NCBI GenBank assembly: GCA_041288195.1
Contig: JBGGME010000359.1
Location: forward strand, 1-5,852
Source of the DNA: AWTP1-13 sp041288195
GTDB taxonomy: Bacteria; Pseudomonadota; Alphaproteobacteria; Rhizobiales; Hyphomicrobiaceae
Reading direction: 5' to 3'
DNA length: 5,852 bases
The notes under the pieces are model-generated. The model made no database searches and was not told the origin of the DNA. It saw nothing but the letters and a program-made list of their open reading frames with translations. A program made the position numbers and the translations under genes. Of this stretch, positions 1-5,852 are shown one piece after another. Each line of letters opens with the position of its first letter. Position 1 is the first letter of the stretch.

Positions 1-46
1 CGGCGTCGAAGGGGCGGTTGGTTGCTGCTCTGGATGTCTCGGTCAT
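1..46 (-). CDS. hyuB: Hydantoinase/oxoprolinase B subunit, N-terminal fragment (partial)
   Basis: Only the first 15 codons lie in the window; the gene continues past its left edge. Reading the minus strand from the ATG at 46-44 gives MTETSRAATNRPFDA. The 'PFDA' close to the N-terminus matches the usual opening of HyuB/HydB-type subunits, where a short leader is followed by F-D-P/A and then V-T-L-E. The start lies 11 bases after the hyuA stop, with a modest purine-rich stretch (GAGAGA) overlapping that stop as a possible ribosome site. HyuB is the usual partner of HyuA in ATP-dependent hydantoinase/5-oxoprolinase-type enzymes, and hyuA-hyuB is a standard gene order. The call rests on 15 residues plus position, so the family is inferred and no catalytic residue is visible. 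Confidence 0.7.
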   Translation of the reverse strand, partial: MTETSRAATNRPFDA

Positions 47-57
47 ACCACTGTCTC

Positions 58-2136
58 TCACCCGATGGTGACGATGAGGCTGCCGCTTGCCGCGACCTGG
101 AAGCGGCCGCCGGGGCCGATGACGAGGGTCGACTCGCGCTCCTCGACGATGGCCGGGCCGTCGAAGGCGTCGCCCGGTGCGAGCGCGTAGCGGTCGTAGA
201 CGGCGGTGGGGCGGAAGTCGCGGAACTCGGGGAAGAAGACGGGGCGCGTGCCCTTGAGCGGGCTTGCGGTAGCGGACGTGCGGGCGTGACGGGGCAGGGC
301 GGCGCCCTCGACGTCGAGGCTGGCGCTCAGGCGCACGTTGATGATCTCGATCTGGGTGGTCGGCGGCGTGCGCGTGAATGCGGCGACGTAGGCCTGCTCG
401 AAGGCCTGCATCAGGGAGCCGCGCGAGGCCGCAGAGTAGGGGCCGGCGGGCAAGGGGACGACGAGTTCGGACGCCTGGCCGACGTAGCGGATGTCGGCGA
501 GCCGCGTGATGGCGGGGGCGGCACCGTCGGGCAGCGTTGCGGCCAGCACCGCCTTCGCCTTGGTCTCCATATCCCGGAAGGTCGCCTCAAGGTCGGGCCA
601 CTGGATGCGGTCGAGCTCGCGGGCGACCGTCGCCACGCGGTCGACGCGGGCGGGCGCGATCAGCAGGCCGAGCGCCGAGGCGACGCCGGCCGCGCGCGGC
701 GCGATCAGGCGCTTCAAGCCGAGCTTCTTGGCGACGTAGTAGGCATGCACCGGGCCGGCGCCGCCGGTGGCGAGCAGGGTGTAGCGGCGCGGGTCCTTGC
801 CGTGCTCGGCGATGTGCACGCGCGCGGCGTTGGCCATGTTCTCGTTGACGAGGTCGTGGATGCCCCAGGCGAGGTCCGTGACGGCGAGGCCCGCGCGCTC
901 CGCGAGCGGAGCGAGGGCCGCCTTCGCGGCTTCGAGATCGATCGGCATGGTGCCGCCGAGGAAGTAGGCGGGATCGAGCAAGCCCAGCACGAGGTCGGCG
1001 TCCGTGATGGTCGGCAGCTTGCCACCACGGCCGTAGGCGGCGGGGCCGGGCTCGGAGCCCGCGCTTGCCGGTCCCACCTTCAGGAGGCCGATGTCGTCGA
1101 GCCGGGCAATCGAGCCGCCGCCGGCGCCGATCTCGATTAGCTCCAGGGTGGAGATGCGCACGGGCAAGCCGCTGCCCTCGATGAAGCGCCGCTCGCGCGC
1201 CACCTCGAAGCTGTAGGCGACGATGGGCTTTCCGTCGTCGATGATGCTGAGCTTGGCGGTGGTGCCGCCCATGTCGAAGGCGAGGACGTGGGCGCCGCCG
1301 TCACCGGCGCCGAGCCTGGCCGCGACCAGCGCGCCGGCCGCGGGGCCCGATTCCAGGAGCTGCACCGGCGTGCGCTTGGCCTCCTCGATGTTGGTGAGGC
1401 CGCCGTTGGACAGCATCAGCAGCAGTGGCGCGGCGATGCCGCGGGCGGCGACCTGGGCGGCGAGCGAGGACAGATAGCGCTCGGCCAGCGGCTTGATGTA
1501 GGCGTTGATGGCGGTGGTGGAGACGCGCTCGTATTCGCGGATCTCGGGGGCCACGTCGACGGAGGCGGAAAGCGCGAGCGTCGGGTGGCGCGCCGCGATC
1601 AGCTCGAGCGCCTGCCGCTCGTGACGGGCGTTGGCGTAGGAGTGGAGGAAGGCGATGGCAAGCGAGCTGACGCCCTCGCCGGCCAGTTTGGCCACGGCAT
1701 CGAGAAGGGCCGCTTCGTCCAGGGGCAAGCGCACGCCGCCGTCGACGGCCATGCGCTCGGGCACCTCCAGGCGCAGATGGCGGGGGATCAGCGGCGCCGG
1801 CTTCACGATGTTGATGTCGTAGAGCTCGTACTTGCGCTCGCGGCCGATCTCGAGCGTGTCGCGGAAGCCCCTGGTCGTGATGAGTCCGGTCGGCGCGCCC
1901 TTGCGCTCGATGACGGCGTTGGAAAAGAGCGTGGTGGCGTGCACAACGCGGCCGATGGCGGAAGGCGCGATGTCGTTGTCGGCGAGCAGGCGGTCGATGC
2001 CCGCCATCACCCCGCGCGAGGGGTCGGCATGGGTGGTGAGCTGCTTGTGGCTCGCCTGGCGGCCGGTGGCGGGATCGTAGGCGACGATATCCGTGAAGGT
2101 GCCGCCGACATCGATGCCAAGGCCGAAACGCGTCAC
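58..2136 (-). CDS. hyuA: Hydantoinase/5-oxoprolinase A subunit (ATP-dependent)
   Basis: This encodes 692 aa, the normal size of a stand-alone bacterial HyuA subunit. The family uses ATP to open a cyclic amide ring (5-oxoproline, hydantoin, N-methylhydantoin); relatives serve in acetone/acetophenone carboxylases. It is probably cytosolic, since no signal peptide is seen. Visible motifs: first nucleotide-binding loop GIDVGGTFTD (7-16), HATTLFSNAVIERKG (66-80), ESGPAAG (262-268), second phosphate motif AFDMGGTTAK (286-295), ATGGAGPVHA (456-465), RYVGQASEL (550-558) and the C-terminal GPAIVEERESTLVIGPG (660-676). These correspond to Hydant_A_N, Hydantoinase_A and the C-terminal domain, in order and unbroken. 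I chose the GTG at 2136-2134 because the nucleotide-binding strand begins at once and GGGGAG sits 5 bases upstream. The frame stays open to an ATG at 2262, but the extra 42 residues look non-coding and would run into the divergent racemase gene. hyuB follows. The substrate is not decidable from sequence. Confidence 0.93.
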   Translation of the reverse strand: MTRFGLGIDVGGTFTDIVAYDPATGRQASHKQLTTHADPSRGVMAGIDRLLADNDIAPSAIGRVVHATTLFSNAVIERKGAPTGLITTRGFRDTLEIGRERKYELYDINIVKPAPLIPRHLRLEVPERMAVDGGVRLPLDEAALLDAVAKLAGEGVSSLAIAFLHSYANARHERQALELIAARHPTLALSASVDVAPEIREYERVSTTAINAYIKPLAERYLSSLAAQVAARGIAAPLLLMLSNGGLTNIEEAKRTPVQLLESGPAAGALVAARLGAGDGGAHVLAFDMGGTTAKLSIIDDGKPIVAYSFEVARERRFIEGSGLPVRISTLELIEIGAGGGSIARLDDIGLLKVGPASAGSEPGPAAYGRGGKLPTITDADLVLGLLDPAYFLGGTMPIDLEAAKAALAPLAERAGLAVTDLAWGIHDLVNENMANAARVHIAEHGKDPRRYTLLATGGAGPVHAYYVAKKLGLKRLIAPRAAGVASALGLLIAPARVDRVATVARELDRIQWPDLEATFRDMETKAKAVLAATLPDGAAPAITRLADIRYVGQASELVVPLPAGPYSAASRGSLMQAFEQAYVAAFTRTPPTTQIEIINVRLSASLDVEGAALPRHARTSATASPLKGTRPVFFPEFRDFRPTAVYDRYALAPGDAFDGPAIVEERESTLVIGPGGRFQVAASGSLIVTIG

Positions 2137-2141
2137 GACCG

Positions 2142-2147
2142 CTCCCC
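2142..2147 (-). promoter_or_regulatory. Ribosome binding site of hyuA, supports the GTG start
   Basis: The minus strand reads GGGGAG here, 5 bases before the GTG at 2136. It is the best Shine-Dalgarno match upstream of the conserved N-terminus and decides against the far longer ATG start at 2262. Confidence 0.65.
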
Positions 2148-2240
2148 GTCGGAAAAAGACGCGGCAGTCTCGCCGGCCATGGCGGCAATGTACAGCCCGG
2201 CAAACGCTTCCGCCTGGGCTATAGTGGGCACGAGCGATCG

Positions 2241-2248
2241 AGGGAGGA
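2241..2248 (+). promoter_or_regulatory. Ribosome binding site of the racemase gene
   Basis: AGGGAGGA, with the GGAGG core at 2243-2247, lies 5 bases before the ATG at 2253. It is a near-ideal Shine-Dalgarno site, fixes the start, and is stronger than those of the neighbouring genes. Confidence 0.75.
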
Positions 2249-2252
2249 CCCA

Positions 2253-2924
2253 ATGCCAGCACGCGCGCGCCGCCGCATCCTGGTGGTGAACCCCAACTCC
2301 AACGAGGTGGTGACCCAGGGCCTCGCTGACGCCTTGGCGCCCGTGCTGTTCTCGGACGGACCCGACATCGAGTGCATGACCCTGCGCGAGGGCCCCTACG
2401 GCATCGAGACGCAGGAGCACGTGGAGAGCGTGACGCTGCCGTTGCGACGGCTGGTGGCGGGCAACAACGAGGTCGATGCCTTCGTGATCGCCTGCTACTC
2501 CGATCCCGGCCTGCACGTGTGCCGCGAGGCGACGGCGCGCCCGGTGTTCGGCATCAACGAGGCGGGCGTGCTGACGGGACTAGCGCGCGGCGAGCGGCTC
2601 GGCGTCATCGCCATCGGCCAGCGCTCGATCCGCCGGCACGTGCGCTACATGCGCCAGATGGGGCTGATGGAGCGCTTTGCCGGCGAGCGTCCGCTCAACA
2701 TGAGCGTGGCGGAGACGGCGGCGGGAGAGAAGACGCTCGAGCGCATGATCGAGGTCGGCCGCGAGCTGCGCGAGGCGGACGGCGCCGACGTGATCGTGAT
2801 GGGCTGCGCCGGCATGGCGCGCCATCGCCGACCGCTCGAGGCCGCGCTCGGCATCCCCGTCATCGACCCGACGCAGGCCGCCGTCGCCATGGCCATCGGC
2901 ACGGTGCAGTTCGCGGCCGGCTAG
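2253..2924 (+). CDS. hyuE: Hydantoin / Asp-Glu family racemase
   Basis: The 223-aa product belongs to the Asp/Glu/hydantoin racemase superfamily, cofactor-independent enzymes that use two cysteines as acid and base to invert a chiral carbon. Both are present in family context: C81 in VIACYSDPGL (78-87) and C185 in VIVMGCAGMA (180-189). The N-terminal NPNSNEVVT (13-21) is the usual first substrate-binding loop, and IPVIDPTQAA near the C-terminus is also typical. The length is close to characterised hydantoin and allantoin racemases. There is no signal peptide, so a cytosolic enzyme is expected. It diverges from hyuA across a 116-base gap. Such pairing fits a role in presenting the correct enantiomer to the ring-opening enzyme, and favours hydantoin-like substrates over free Asp or Glu. 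Allantoin racemase (HpxA-like) has the same motifs and cannot be excluded, so the gene symbol is tentative while the family call is firm. Confidence 0.87.
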   Translation: MPARARRRILVVNPNSNEVVTQGLADALAPVLFSDGPDIECMTLREGPYGIETQEHVESVTLPLRRLVAGNNEVDAFVIACYSDPGLHVCREATARPVFGINEAGVLTGLARGERLGVIAIGQRSIRRHVRYMRQMGLMERFAGERPLNMSVAETAAGEKTLERMIEVGRELREADGADVIVMGCAGMARHRRPLEAALGIPVIDPTQAAVAMAIGTVQFAAG

Positions 2925-2941
2925 GGATTGTGCGGCATTTG

Positions 2942-2970
2942 TTGGCGGCGGCCGCGACACCGCCTAGGAT
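2942..2970 (+). promoter_or_regulatory. Candidate sigma70-type promoter for proC
   Basis: TTGGCG (2942-2947) and TAGGAT (2965-2970) are separated by exactly 17 bases, in the 85-base gap between the racemase stop and the proC start. Both hexamers are imperfect, but the TTG of the -35 and the spacing are good for a GC-rich genome. Transcription would begin near 2977, leaving a leader of about 30 bases. This suggests proC need not depend on the racemase promoter. It was found by eye only. Confidence 0.4.
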
Positions 2971-3009
2971 CGCGAGGCTCGGATCGCCTCGCTTGCTCAG
3001 GTAGCCCTC

Positions 3010-3834
3010 ATGACCCTCAAGCTCGACGGAACGCTTCTCCTCGCCGGTGCCGGCAACATGGGGTCCGCCATGCTGGTGGGATGGCTGGAGCAGGGGCTCG
3101 ATCCCAGGCTCATCATCGTGCAGGACCCCGATCCGCCGCCGCGGGCCAAGGAGCTGCTGGCCAGGCACGGGCTTGCGGCGCGCGCGACTGTCGGCTCGCT
3201 GCCCGAGCCGCCGGCCGTGATCATGGCGGCGGTCAAGCCGCAGGTGATGGACGAGGTGTTCCCGCCGCTGGGCAAGCTCGCCGGCAAGGACACGGTCGTG
3301 CTGTCGATCGCGGCCGGGCGCACAATTGCGGGCTTCGAGAAGTATCTGCCGAGAGGCACGGCCGTGATCCGGTCGATGCCCAATACGCCGGCCTCCATCG
3401 GCCGCGGCATTACCGTGGCGGTTCCCAACGCGCATGTGACCGCGGCGCAGCGGACGGCGTGCGACTGCTTGCTGCGGGCGATCGGCGAGGTGGCCTGGGT
3501 GGACGACGAGGGCCTGATCGATGCGGTTACCGCCGTGTCGGGCTCGGGCCCGGCCTACGTGTTCTATCTGGCGGAGTGCCTGGCGGAGGCCGGCGTCACG
3601 GCGGGGCTCGAACCGGAGCTGGCACAGAAGCTGGCGCGCTGGACGGTGTCGGGCGCCGGCGAGTTGCTGCACCGCTCCGATCTCGGTGCCGGCACGTTGC
3701 GCGAGAATGTGACCTCCAAGGGCGGCACCACGTTTGCGGCCCTGCAGGTGCTGATGGGCCCCGATGGCCTCGCCAAGCTTATGACAGAGGCGGTGGCCGC
3801 CGCCACCAAACGCTCCCGCGAGCTTGCGAAGTAG
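3010..3834 (+). CDS. proC: Pyrroline-5-carboxylate reductase
   Basis: ProC (274 aa, the normal length) reduces 1-pyrroline-5-carboxylate to L-proline with NAD(P)H, the last step of proline synthesis in the cytosol. The N-terminal Rossmann domain shows GAGNMG (13-18) for dinucleotide binding, AVKPQ (74-78) and RSMPNTPASIGRG (121-133). The C-terminal helical dimerisation/active-site domain shows AVSGSGPAYVFYLAE (175-189) and the ProC signature around LRENVTSKGGTT (230-241). Within that signature many homologues have S-P-G-G-T-T; here the second residue is K237, a position the family pattern leaves variable. The start is the ATG at 3010, nine residues before the first beta strand; a weak AGGT (2999-3002) precedes it by 7 bases. 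A candidate promoter lies upstream, and a nested palindrome follows the stop. The substrate type sits near that of the hyu module (glutamate/proline metabolism), but co-function is only inference. Confidence 0.95.
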   Translation: MTLKLDGTLLLAGAGNMGSAMLVGWLEQGLDPRLIIVQDPDPPPRAKELLARHGLAARATVGSLPEPPAVIMAAVKPQVMDEVFPPLGKLAGKDTVVLSIAAGRTIAGFEKYLPRGTAVIRSMPNTPASIGRGITVAVPNAHVTAAQRTACDCLLRAIGEVAWVDDEGLIDAVTAVSGSGPAYVFYLAECLAEAGVTAGLEPELAQKLARWTVSGAGELLHRSDLGAGTLRENVTSKGGTTFAALQVLMGPDGLAKLMTEAVAAATKRSRELAK

Positions 3835-3851
3835 CGCTGTCCCACCAGGGG

Positions 3852-3911
3852 GCGTCATCCCGGCGGTGCTCGCGGGCGAAGACCGCGAGCGCGGAAGGCA
3901 CGGGATGACGC
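3852..3911. repeat. Nested 60-base inverted repeat, REP/BIME-like intergenic element
   Basis: The outer arms GCGTCATCCCG (3852-3862) and CGGGATGACGC (3901-3911) are a perfect 11-base inverted repeat. Inside them is a second perfect 8-base stem, GCTCGCGG (3868-3875) with CCGCGAGC (3883-3890), around a 7-base loop. The two stems are separated by 5 unpaired bases on the left and 10 on the right; in an alternative fold TGC (3867-3869) pairs with GCA (3898-3900). It begins 17 bases after the proC stop and ends 76 bases before the preferred hisC start. The GTCATCCCG...CGGGATGAC arms resemble scattered intergenic repeats in proteobacterial genomes. It might fold at the 3' end of the proC transcript and protect it or weaken read-through, but no T-run follows, so it is not a classical intrinsic terminator. 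Copy number in the genome is unknown from this window. Confidence 0.7.
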
Positions 3912-3940
3912 TAGCCAAGCACTGGGGATGCGCCTATTTT
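3912..3940 (+). promoter_or_regulatory. Weak candidate promoter for hisC-tyrA
   Basis: TAGCCA (3912-3917) and TATTTT (3935-3940) match 4 of 6 consensus bases each and are spaced 17 bases apart. A small GC-rich hairpin, CCGCGC (3942-3947) with GCGCGG (3952-3957) around a 4-base loop, lies at the expected transcription start. If real, the promoter would exclude the upstream ATG at 3928 from the transcript and favour the hisC start at 3988. It was found by eye and is weak. Confidence 0.25.
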
Positions 3941-3987
3941 GCCGCGCGTTTGCGCGGGGCTCCGCGCTCCGACCGATGAGACGACCC

Positions 3988-5082
3988 ATGGCAAGCAATG
4001 CGCCCACCCCCCGGCCGGGCATCCTCGACATCAGCCCCTACGTGCCGGGCGAGAGCAGCGTGCCCGGCGGCGTGAAGCCGATCAAGCTCTCCTCCAACGA
4101 GACGCCGCTGGGGCCGAGCCCCAAGGCGATCGCCGCCTACAGGGCGGTGGGGGAGGAGCTCGACCGCTATCCCGACGGCGCCTCGACCGTGCTCAGGGAC
4201 GCGATCGCCAAGCTGTACGGGCTCAACCGCGACCACATCGTCTGCGGCAACGGCTCCGACGAGCTGATCAACCTGATCGCGCATGCCTACCTGGGGCCCG
4301 GTGACGAGGCCGTCTACAGCGCGCACGGCTTCCTCATGTACAAGATCGCCACGCTGGCGAACGGGGCCAAGCCCGTGGCGGTGCCGGAGAGGGGCTACAG
4401 GGCAGACGTCGACGCCATGCTGGCGAGCGTTGGCCCCAAGACCAAGGTCGTGTTCCTCGCCAACCCCAACAACCCCACGGGTACGTACGTTCCCAACGAG
4501 GAGGTACGGCGCCTGCACAAGGGGTTGCCCGGCAACGTGCTGCTGGTGATCGATGCGGCCTACTCCGAATACGTGCGCCGCAACGACTACGAGGCTGGGC
4601 TGGAGCTGGTGGCCACGACGTCCAATACGGTGATGACGCGCACGTTCTCCAAGATCTACGGCCTCGCCGCGCTGCGGCTCGGCTGGGCCTACTGCCCGGC
4701 TGACATAGCTGACGTCCTCAACCGCGTGCGCGGACCATTCAACGTCAACGCGCCTGCGCTTGCCGCGGGCGTGGCGGCGCTCGCCGACCGCGCGCACGTG
4801 GAGCACGCCGTGGCGCACAACGACAAGTGGCTGCCCTGGGTGACGGCGGAGATCGGCAAGCTCGGGCTCGAGGTGACGCCGAGCGTCGGCAACTTCGTGC
4901 TCAGCCACTTCGCCTCGCCCAAGGATGCGATCGCGGCCGACGAGCATTTGAAGGCGCGCGGCATCATCCTGCGCCGCGTGGCGGCGTACGGCCTGCCCAA
5001 CTGCCTGCGCATGACCATCGGCACTGAGGACGACAACCACAAGGTGGTCGCGGCCTTGAAGAGCTTCCTGGGCCGGTCATGA
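3988..5082 (+). CDS. hisC: Histidinol-phosphate / aromatic aminotransferase
   Basis: HisC (364 aa from this start) is a fold-type I PLP enzyme. It transaminates imidazole-acetol phosphate with glutamate in histidine synthesis; in many alphaproteobacteria it also serves tyrosine and phenylalanine. Visible features: the PRPGILDISPYVPG opening (9-21), LSSNETPLGPSP (34-45), YPDGAS (61-66), CGNGSDELI (87-95), NPNNPTGT (159-166, PLP-contacting Asn at about 162), VIDAAYSEY (187-195, Asp189 for the PLP ring nitrogen), TFSKIYGLAALRLGW (219-233, Schiff-base Lys222 and phosphate-contacting Arg230), and CLRMTIGTEDDN (339-350, probable substrate-carboxylate Arg341). The frame also opens at ATGs at 3928 and 3976. 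I prefer 3988 because homologues begin a few residues before PRPGI, and the extra 20 residues are Arg-rich and unconserved in appearance. No strong ribosome site is seen for any of the three. The stop overlaps the next start by 4 bases, indicating translational coupling to tyrA. Confidence 0.93.
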   Translation: MASNAPTPRPGILDISPYVPGESSVPGGVKPIKLSSNETPLGPSPKAIAAYRAVGEELDRYPDGASTVLRDAIAKLYGLNRDHIVCGNGSDELINLIAHAYLGPGDEAVYSAHGFLMYKIATLANGAKPVAVPERGYRADVDAMLASVGPKTKVVFLANPNNPTGTYVPNEEVRRLHKGLPGNVLLVIDAAYSEYVRRNDYEAGLELVATTSNTVMTRTFSKIYGLAALRLGWAYCPADIADVLNRVRGPFNVNAPALAAGVAALADRAHVEHAVAHNDKWLPWVTAEIGKLGLEVTPSVGNFVLSHFASPKDAIAADEHLKARGIILRRVAAYGLPNCLRMTIGTEDDNHKVVAALKSFLGRS

Positions 5083-5852
5083 GTGCGATGTTCGAGCGCG
5101 TGGCGCTGATCGGCCTCGGGCTGATCGGATCGTCGCTGAGCCACGCCATGCGCCGGGGCGGGCTGGCGCACACCATCGTCGGCCACGCGCAGACGCCCAA
5201 AACGCGCGATACCGCGATCCGGATCGGGCTCGTGAGCTCCGCCTATGCCTCGGCGGCGGAGGCCGTGCGCGGCGCGGACCTGGTGATCCTGTGCATACCG
5301 GTCGGCGCGTGCGGGGCGGTCGCCGAGGAGATCGGGCCGCACCTGCAGCCGGGCGCGATCGTGACAGACGTCGGAAGCGTGAAGGGCGCGGTGCTGCGCG
5401 ACGTGAGCCCGTTCGTGCCGCAGGGCGTGCATTTTATTCCGGGCCATCCGATCGCCGGCACGGAGCATTCGGGGCCGGAGTCGGGCTTTGCCGAGCTGTT
5501 CGACGGGCGCTGGTGCGTGCTGACGCCGTTCGAAGGCGCGGACAAGGCGGCGGTCGAGAAGCTCAGTGCCTTCTGGCGCGCGTGCGGATCGCACGTGGAG
5601 GTGATGGATGCGGCCCATCACGACTTGGTGCTCGCCATCACCAGCCACGTGCCGCACCTCATCGCCTACAACATCGTCAATACGGCGCGGCACCTGGAGC
5701 GCGTCACCGACACCGAGGTGATCAAGTTCTCGGCCGGCGGCTTCCGCGATTTCACGCGCATCGCCGCCTCCGATCCCGTCATGTGGCGCGACGTGTTCCT
5801 CAACAACAAGGAGGCGGTGCTGGAGATGCTCGGCCGCTTCAGCGAGGACCTG
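5079..5852 (+). CDS. tyrA: Prephenate/arogenate (cyclohexadienyl) dehydrogenase, C-terminus cut by window
   Basis: The 258 codons present run in frame to the window edge without a stop; family members are about 290-310 aa, so roughly the last 40 residues are missing. The enzyme oxidatively decarboxylates prephenate and/or arogenate with NAD(P)+ in tyrosine synthesis. Motifs: Rossmann loop GLGLIGSS (12-19), TDVGSVKG (96-103), HPIAGTEHSG (123-132, with the probable catalytic His123), TSHVPHLIAYNIV (188-200) and FSAGGFRDFTRIAASDPVMWRDVFLNN (217-243), whose Arg227 likely binds substrate carboxylate. No chorismate mutase domain is fused at the N-terminus, so this is the monofunctional type. Its ATG (5079) overlaps the hisC TGA as ATGA; an ATG at 5088 is an alternative start, three codons on. 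Coupling to hisC suggests the two act in sequence in aromatic amino acid synthesis. Whether prephenate or arogenate is preferred cannot be told from the sequence; the gene is also called tyrC in some genomes. Confidence 0.93.
   Translation, partial: MSAMFERVALIGLGLIGSSLSHAMRRGGLAHTIVGHAQTPKTRDTAIRIGLVSSAYASAAEAVRGADLVILCIPVGACGAVAEEIGPHLQPGAIVTDVGSVKGAVLRDVSPFVPQGVHFIPGHPIAGTEHSGPESGFAELFDGRWCVLTPFEGADKAAVEKLSAFWRACGSHVEVMDAAHHDLVLAITSHVPHLIAYNIVNTARHLERVTDTEVIKFSAGGFRDFTRIAASDPVMWRDVFLNNKEAVLEMLGRFSEDL

Larger units (their letters stand above)
2137..2252. promoter_or_regulatory. Divergent control region between hyuA and the racemase gene
   Basis: This 116-base non-coding gap separates two divergently transcribed, functionally related genes, so it should hold both promoters and any shared operator. 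On the plus strand, TATAGT at 2220-2225 is one base off the TATAAT -10 consensus and lies at a suitable distance before the racemase ribosome site. No convincing -35 is seen 16-18 bases upstream, which could mean an activator-dependent promoter. A short inverted repeat, AGCCC (2194-2198) and GGGCT (2216-2220), has centres 22 bases apart (about two helical turns) and touches that -10. It is a weak operator candidate only. I could not pick a clear promoter for hyuA on the minus strand. No regulator gene lies in the window. Confidence 0.45.

Noticed and set aside
22..1140. Long plus-strand open frame (372 codons) antisense to hyuA
   Set aside because: It is a GC-rich antisense shadow: composition dominated by G, A, R, D and E, no recognisable motif, and it lies wholly opposite a clear HyuA/HyuB coding region.
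2137..2262. 42-residue N-terminal extension of HyuA from the ATG at 2262
   Set aside because: It would overlap the divergent racemase start and its promoter, lacks homologous character, and a good ribosome site sits before the GTG at 2136.
1288..2289. Plus-strand open frame (333 codons) over the 5' half of hyuA and the intergenic gap
   Set aside because: Low-complexity G/A/R/V/D translation with no domain. It crosses the divergent promoter region and the racemase start, so it is a codon-bias artefact.
3852..3911. Rho-independent terminator after proC
   Set aside because: The stem is strong but no T-run follows the right arm, so it is listed as a repeat/hairpin instead.
2860..3918. Minus-strand open frame (352 codons) antisense to proC
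   Set aside because: His- and Arg-rich translation without motifs, fully explained by the ProC reading frame on the other strand.
3934..5040. Minus-strand open frame (368 codons) antisense to hisC
   Set aside because: A mirror of the strongly conserved HisC coding sequence; no family features or ribosome site.
4689..5693. Minus-strand open frame (334 codons) spanning the hisC-tyrA junction
   Set aside because: It lies opposite two genes with complete family motifs and its translation is Arg/Ala/His-rich noise.

Overview
This is GC-rich, densely coding DNA from what looks like an alphaproteobacterium, most likely in the Rhizobiales/Hyphomicrobiales. The evidence is the strong G/C bias at third codon positions, the protein sequence style, and the hisC gene directly coupled to a prephenate/arogenate dehydrogenase gene, an order common in that group. 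The genus cannot be read from the window.

Left part (1-2924): a divergent hydantoin/oxoproline-type module. On the minus strand lie hyuA (58-2136; ATP-dependent hydantoinase/5-oxoprolinase A subunit, complete) and, 11 bases downstream of it, the first 15 codons of hyuB (46 down to 1, cut by the window edge). On the plus strand, a 116-base intergenic region away, is a hydantoin/Asp-Glu racemase gene (2253-2924) with both catalytic cysteines. The racemase would interconvert enantiomers of a cyclic amide or ureide, and HyuA/HyuB would open the ring at ATP cost. The true substrate (5-oxoproline, hydantoin, N-methylhydantoin, allantoin-like) cannot be decided here.

Middle (2925-3987): proC (3010-3834), pyrroline-5-carboxylate reductase and the last step of proline synthesis, has a plausible sigma70-type promoter of its own in the 85-base gap before it. 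After proC comes a 153-base gap holding a nested 60-base inverted repeat (3852-3911) that resembles REP/BIME-type intergenic elements.

Right part (3988-5852): hisC (3988-5082), a histidinol-phosphate/aromatic aminotransferase, overlaps by 4 bases (ATGA) the start of a tyrA/tyrC-type dehydrogenase (5079 onward, 258 codons present, C-terminus beyond the window). Together they serve histidine and tyrosine/phenylalanine synthesis.

All complete genes are intact, with their family motifs in place. I see no mobile element, phage gene, CRISPR array, tRNA or rRNA. No undescribed system is evident: this is mostly core metabolism plus a conventional hyu module. The points worth a second look are the nested palindrome, the divergent control region and the start-site choices.
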